In this document: positions 32,010-32,344 of the stretch, in pieces | How the letters are laid out: the number at the start of each line of letters is the position of its first letter | Numbering within the stretch: the first letter of the stretch is position 1 | Assembly: GCA_024681565.1 (NCBI GenBank) | Contig: JAILAO010000045.1 | Coordinates: forward strand, 1 to 32,344 | Length of the DNA stretch: 32,344 nt | From: Bacteroidales bacterium | GTDB taxonomy: Bacteria > Bacteroidota > Bacteroidia > Bacteroidales > UBA932 | Direction of reading: 5' to 3' | Notes under the pieces: generated by a model | Database searches by the model: none | The model's input: only the letters and a program-made list of their open reading frames with translations | Told to the model about the DNA's origin: nothing | Position numbers and translations under genes: made by a program

Positions 32010-32162
32010 TTACCAGCGATCCTCGGAGGAAACGGTGAGCTTCTTGCGACCGTGGGCGCGGCGGGATGCAAGAACCCGGCGTCCGTTCGGAGTGCTCATA
32101 CGCTCGCGGAAGCCATGCTTGTTGGCACGCTTGCGATTGGAGGGTTGATAAGTCCTTTTCAT
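32010..32162 (-). CDS. rpmH: 50S ribosomal protein L34
   Basis: A 50-residue basic protein too short for the ORF track. It reads [20 protein letters not shown] and continues with [20 protein letters not shown], the unmistakable L34 sequence (QPS.RKR...HGFR.RM.T..GR.VL..RR..GR..L). The C-terminal tail [10 protein letters not shown] is slightly longer than in E. coli (46 residues), as in other Bacteroidota. A complete promoter precedes it and a 15-base hairpin follows, so it is transcribed alone. The usual neighbours rnpA and yidC are not present downstream. In Bacteroidota rpmH commonly lies elsewhere. Confidence 0.96.
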   Translation of the reverse strand: MKRTYQPSNRKRANKHGFRERMSTPNGRRVLASRRAHGRKKLTVSSEDRW

Positions 32163-32181
32163 ATTTTCTATTTTTTAGTTT

Positions 32182-32343
32182 TCAGAATTTGGGAGGGCAA
32201 AGGTAATCTTTTCCGATTTCAATTACAAATTTTTCTGCAAAATATTCATCTTTCAGCCATTCATCGACCCGCCAGGTCCGGATTTTTCCGGGTTCGACCC
32301 GGCATTTGCGGACGAGTTCCGCGATCTCGGCGTTGACGTCCCC
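32182..32343 (-). CDS. Possible C-terminal end of an unrecognised gene, cut by the window edge
   Basis: On the minus strand one frame stays open for 53 codons from the window edge to TGA at 32184-32182, while the other two minus frames stop earlier, around 32260. The part nearest the edge is GC-rich and codon-like for this genome (NAEIAELVRKCRVEPGKIR), while the tail is AT-rich and contains the rpmH promoter. The protein has no motif I recognise. It could be a genuine gene end or a chance run. The true gene could also end differently if the frame shifts. Seeing the next few hundred bases would settle it. Confidence 0.45.
   Translation of the reverse strand, partial: GDVNAEIAELVRKCRVEPGKIRTWRVDEWLKDEYFAEKFVIEIGKDYLCPPKF
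32198..32229 (-). promoter_or_regulatory. Promoter of rpmH
   Basis: Minus strand TTTG (32229 to 32226), exactly 20 bases, then TACCTTTG (32205 to 32198), a consensus Bacteroidota -33/-7 pair about 36 bases before the ATG at 32162. It overlaps the possible coding end of the partial gene at 32182-32343. Confidence 0.8.
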
Positions 32344-32344
32344 G

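Noticed and set aside
32270-32290. Small inverted repeat CCGGGT/ACCCGG near the right edge
   Set aside because: Three-base loop and no T-run on either strand. Probably chance in GC-rich coding sequence.

Overview
The window is a gene-dense, high-GC stretch of a Bacteroidota chromosome, most likely Bacteroidales. The sequence evidence is: repeated Bacteroidota-type promoters (a -7 box TAnnTTTG, four times with TTG/TTTG exactly 20 nt upstream and a fifth time with a one-base -7 variant), several lineage-typical families (DUF4290, DUF3822 next to rsmD, GIN-domain protein behind an ECF sigma factor, FISUMP lipoprotein), RF1 with a GGQGVNTT-type motif, and lipoprotein signals of the MKK...C type. 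I cannot name a genus. I see no mobile element, CRISPR array, tRNA, rRNA or prophage gene. No gene-free stretch exceeds about 110 bases.

Layout. 1-58: start of an unrecognised minus-strand gene. 132-1376: fabF. 1380-3595 (minus): a GNAT-like protein followed by prfA. 3672-4463 (minus): mazG, divergent from an acetyl-CoA hydrolase/CoA-transferase (4512-5813). 5814-9910 (minus): a tightly packed operon nrnA - tandem-FKBP lipoprotein - MATE transporter - cytidylate-kinase-like protein. 10019-11705 (plus): membrane-anchored protein - short DUF3822 protein - rsmD, closed by a hairpin terminator. 11768-13695 (plus): ECF sigma factor - single-TM protein - nine-repeat GIN protein, closed by a bidirectional terminator. 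13766-16006 (minus): ackA-pta. 16081-17139 (plus): a short ComEC made only of the membrane competence domain. 17136-18152 (minus): FISUMP lipoprotein whose terminator lies inside the comEC coding end. 18233-19183: apbE lipoprotein. 19239-22336: DUF4290-ftsK. 22406-31909 (minus): a six-gene run alr - bleomycin-hydrolase-like peptidase - addB - addA - lolA-like - lytic transglycosylase. 32010-32162 (minus): rpmH (L34). 32182-32343 (minus): possible C-terminal end of an unrecognised gene.

Functionally this is mostly core biology: fatty acid elongation, translation termination, nucleotide clean-up, acetate fermentation (ackA-pta plus CoA transferase), cell wall and envelope maintenance (alr, lytic transglycosylase, LolA-like, FKBP lipoprotein, GIN protein under its own sigma factor), chromosome segregation (FtsK) and double-strand-break repair (AddAB type). 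Nothing here is clearly a new defence or mobile system. The more interesting points are structural: a terminator doubling as coding sequence, two promoters that predict almost leaderless mRNAs (alr and the lytic transglycosylase), a half-length DUF3822 protein, a half-length ComEC, a LolA-like gene next to ftsK but on the opposite strand, and the sigma-TM-GIN cassette.
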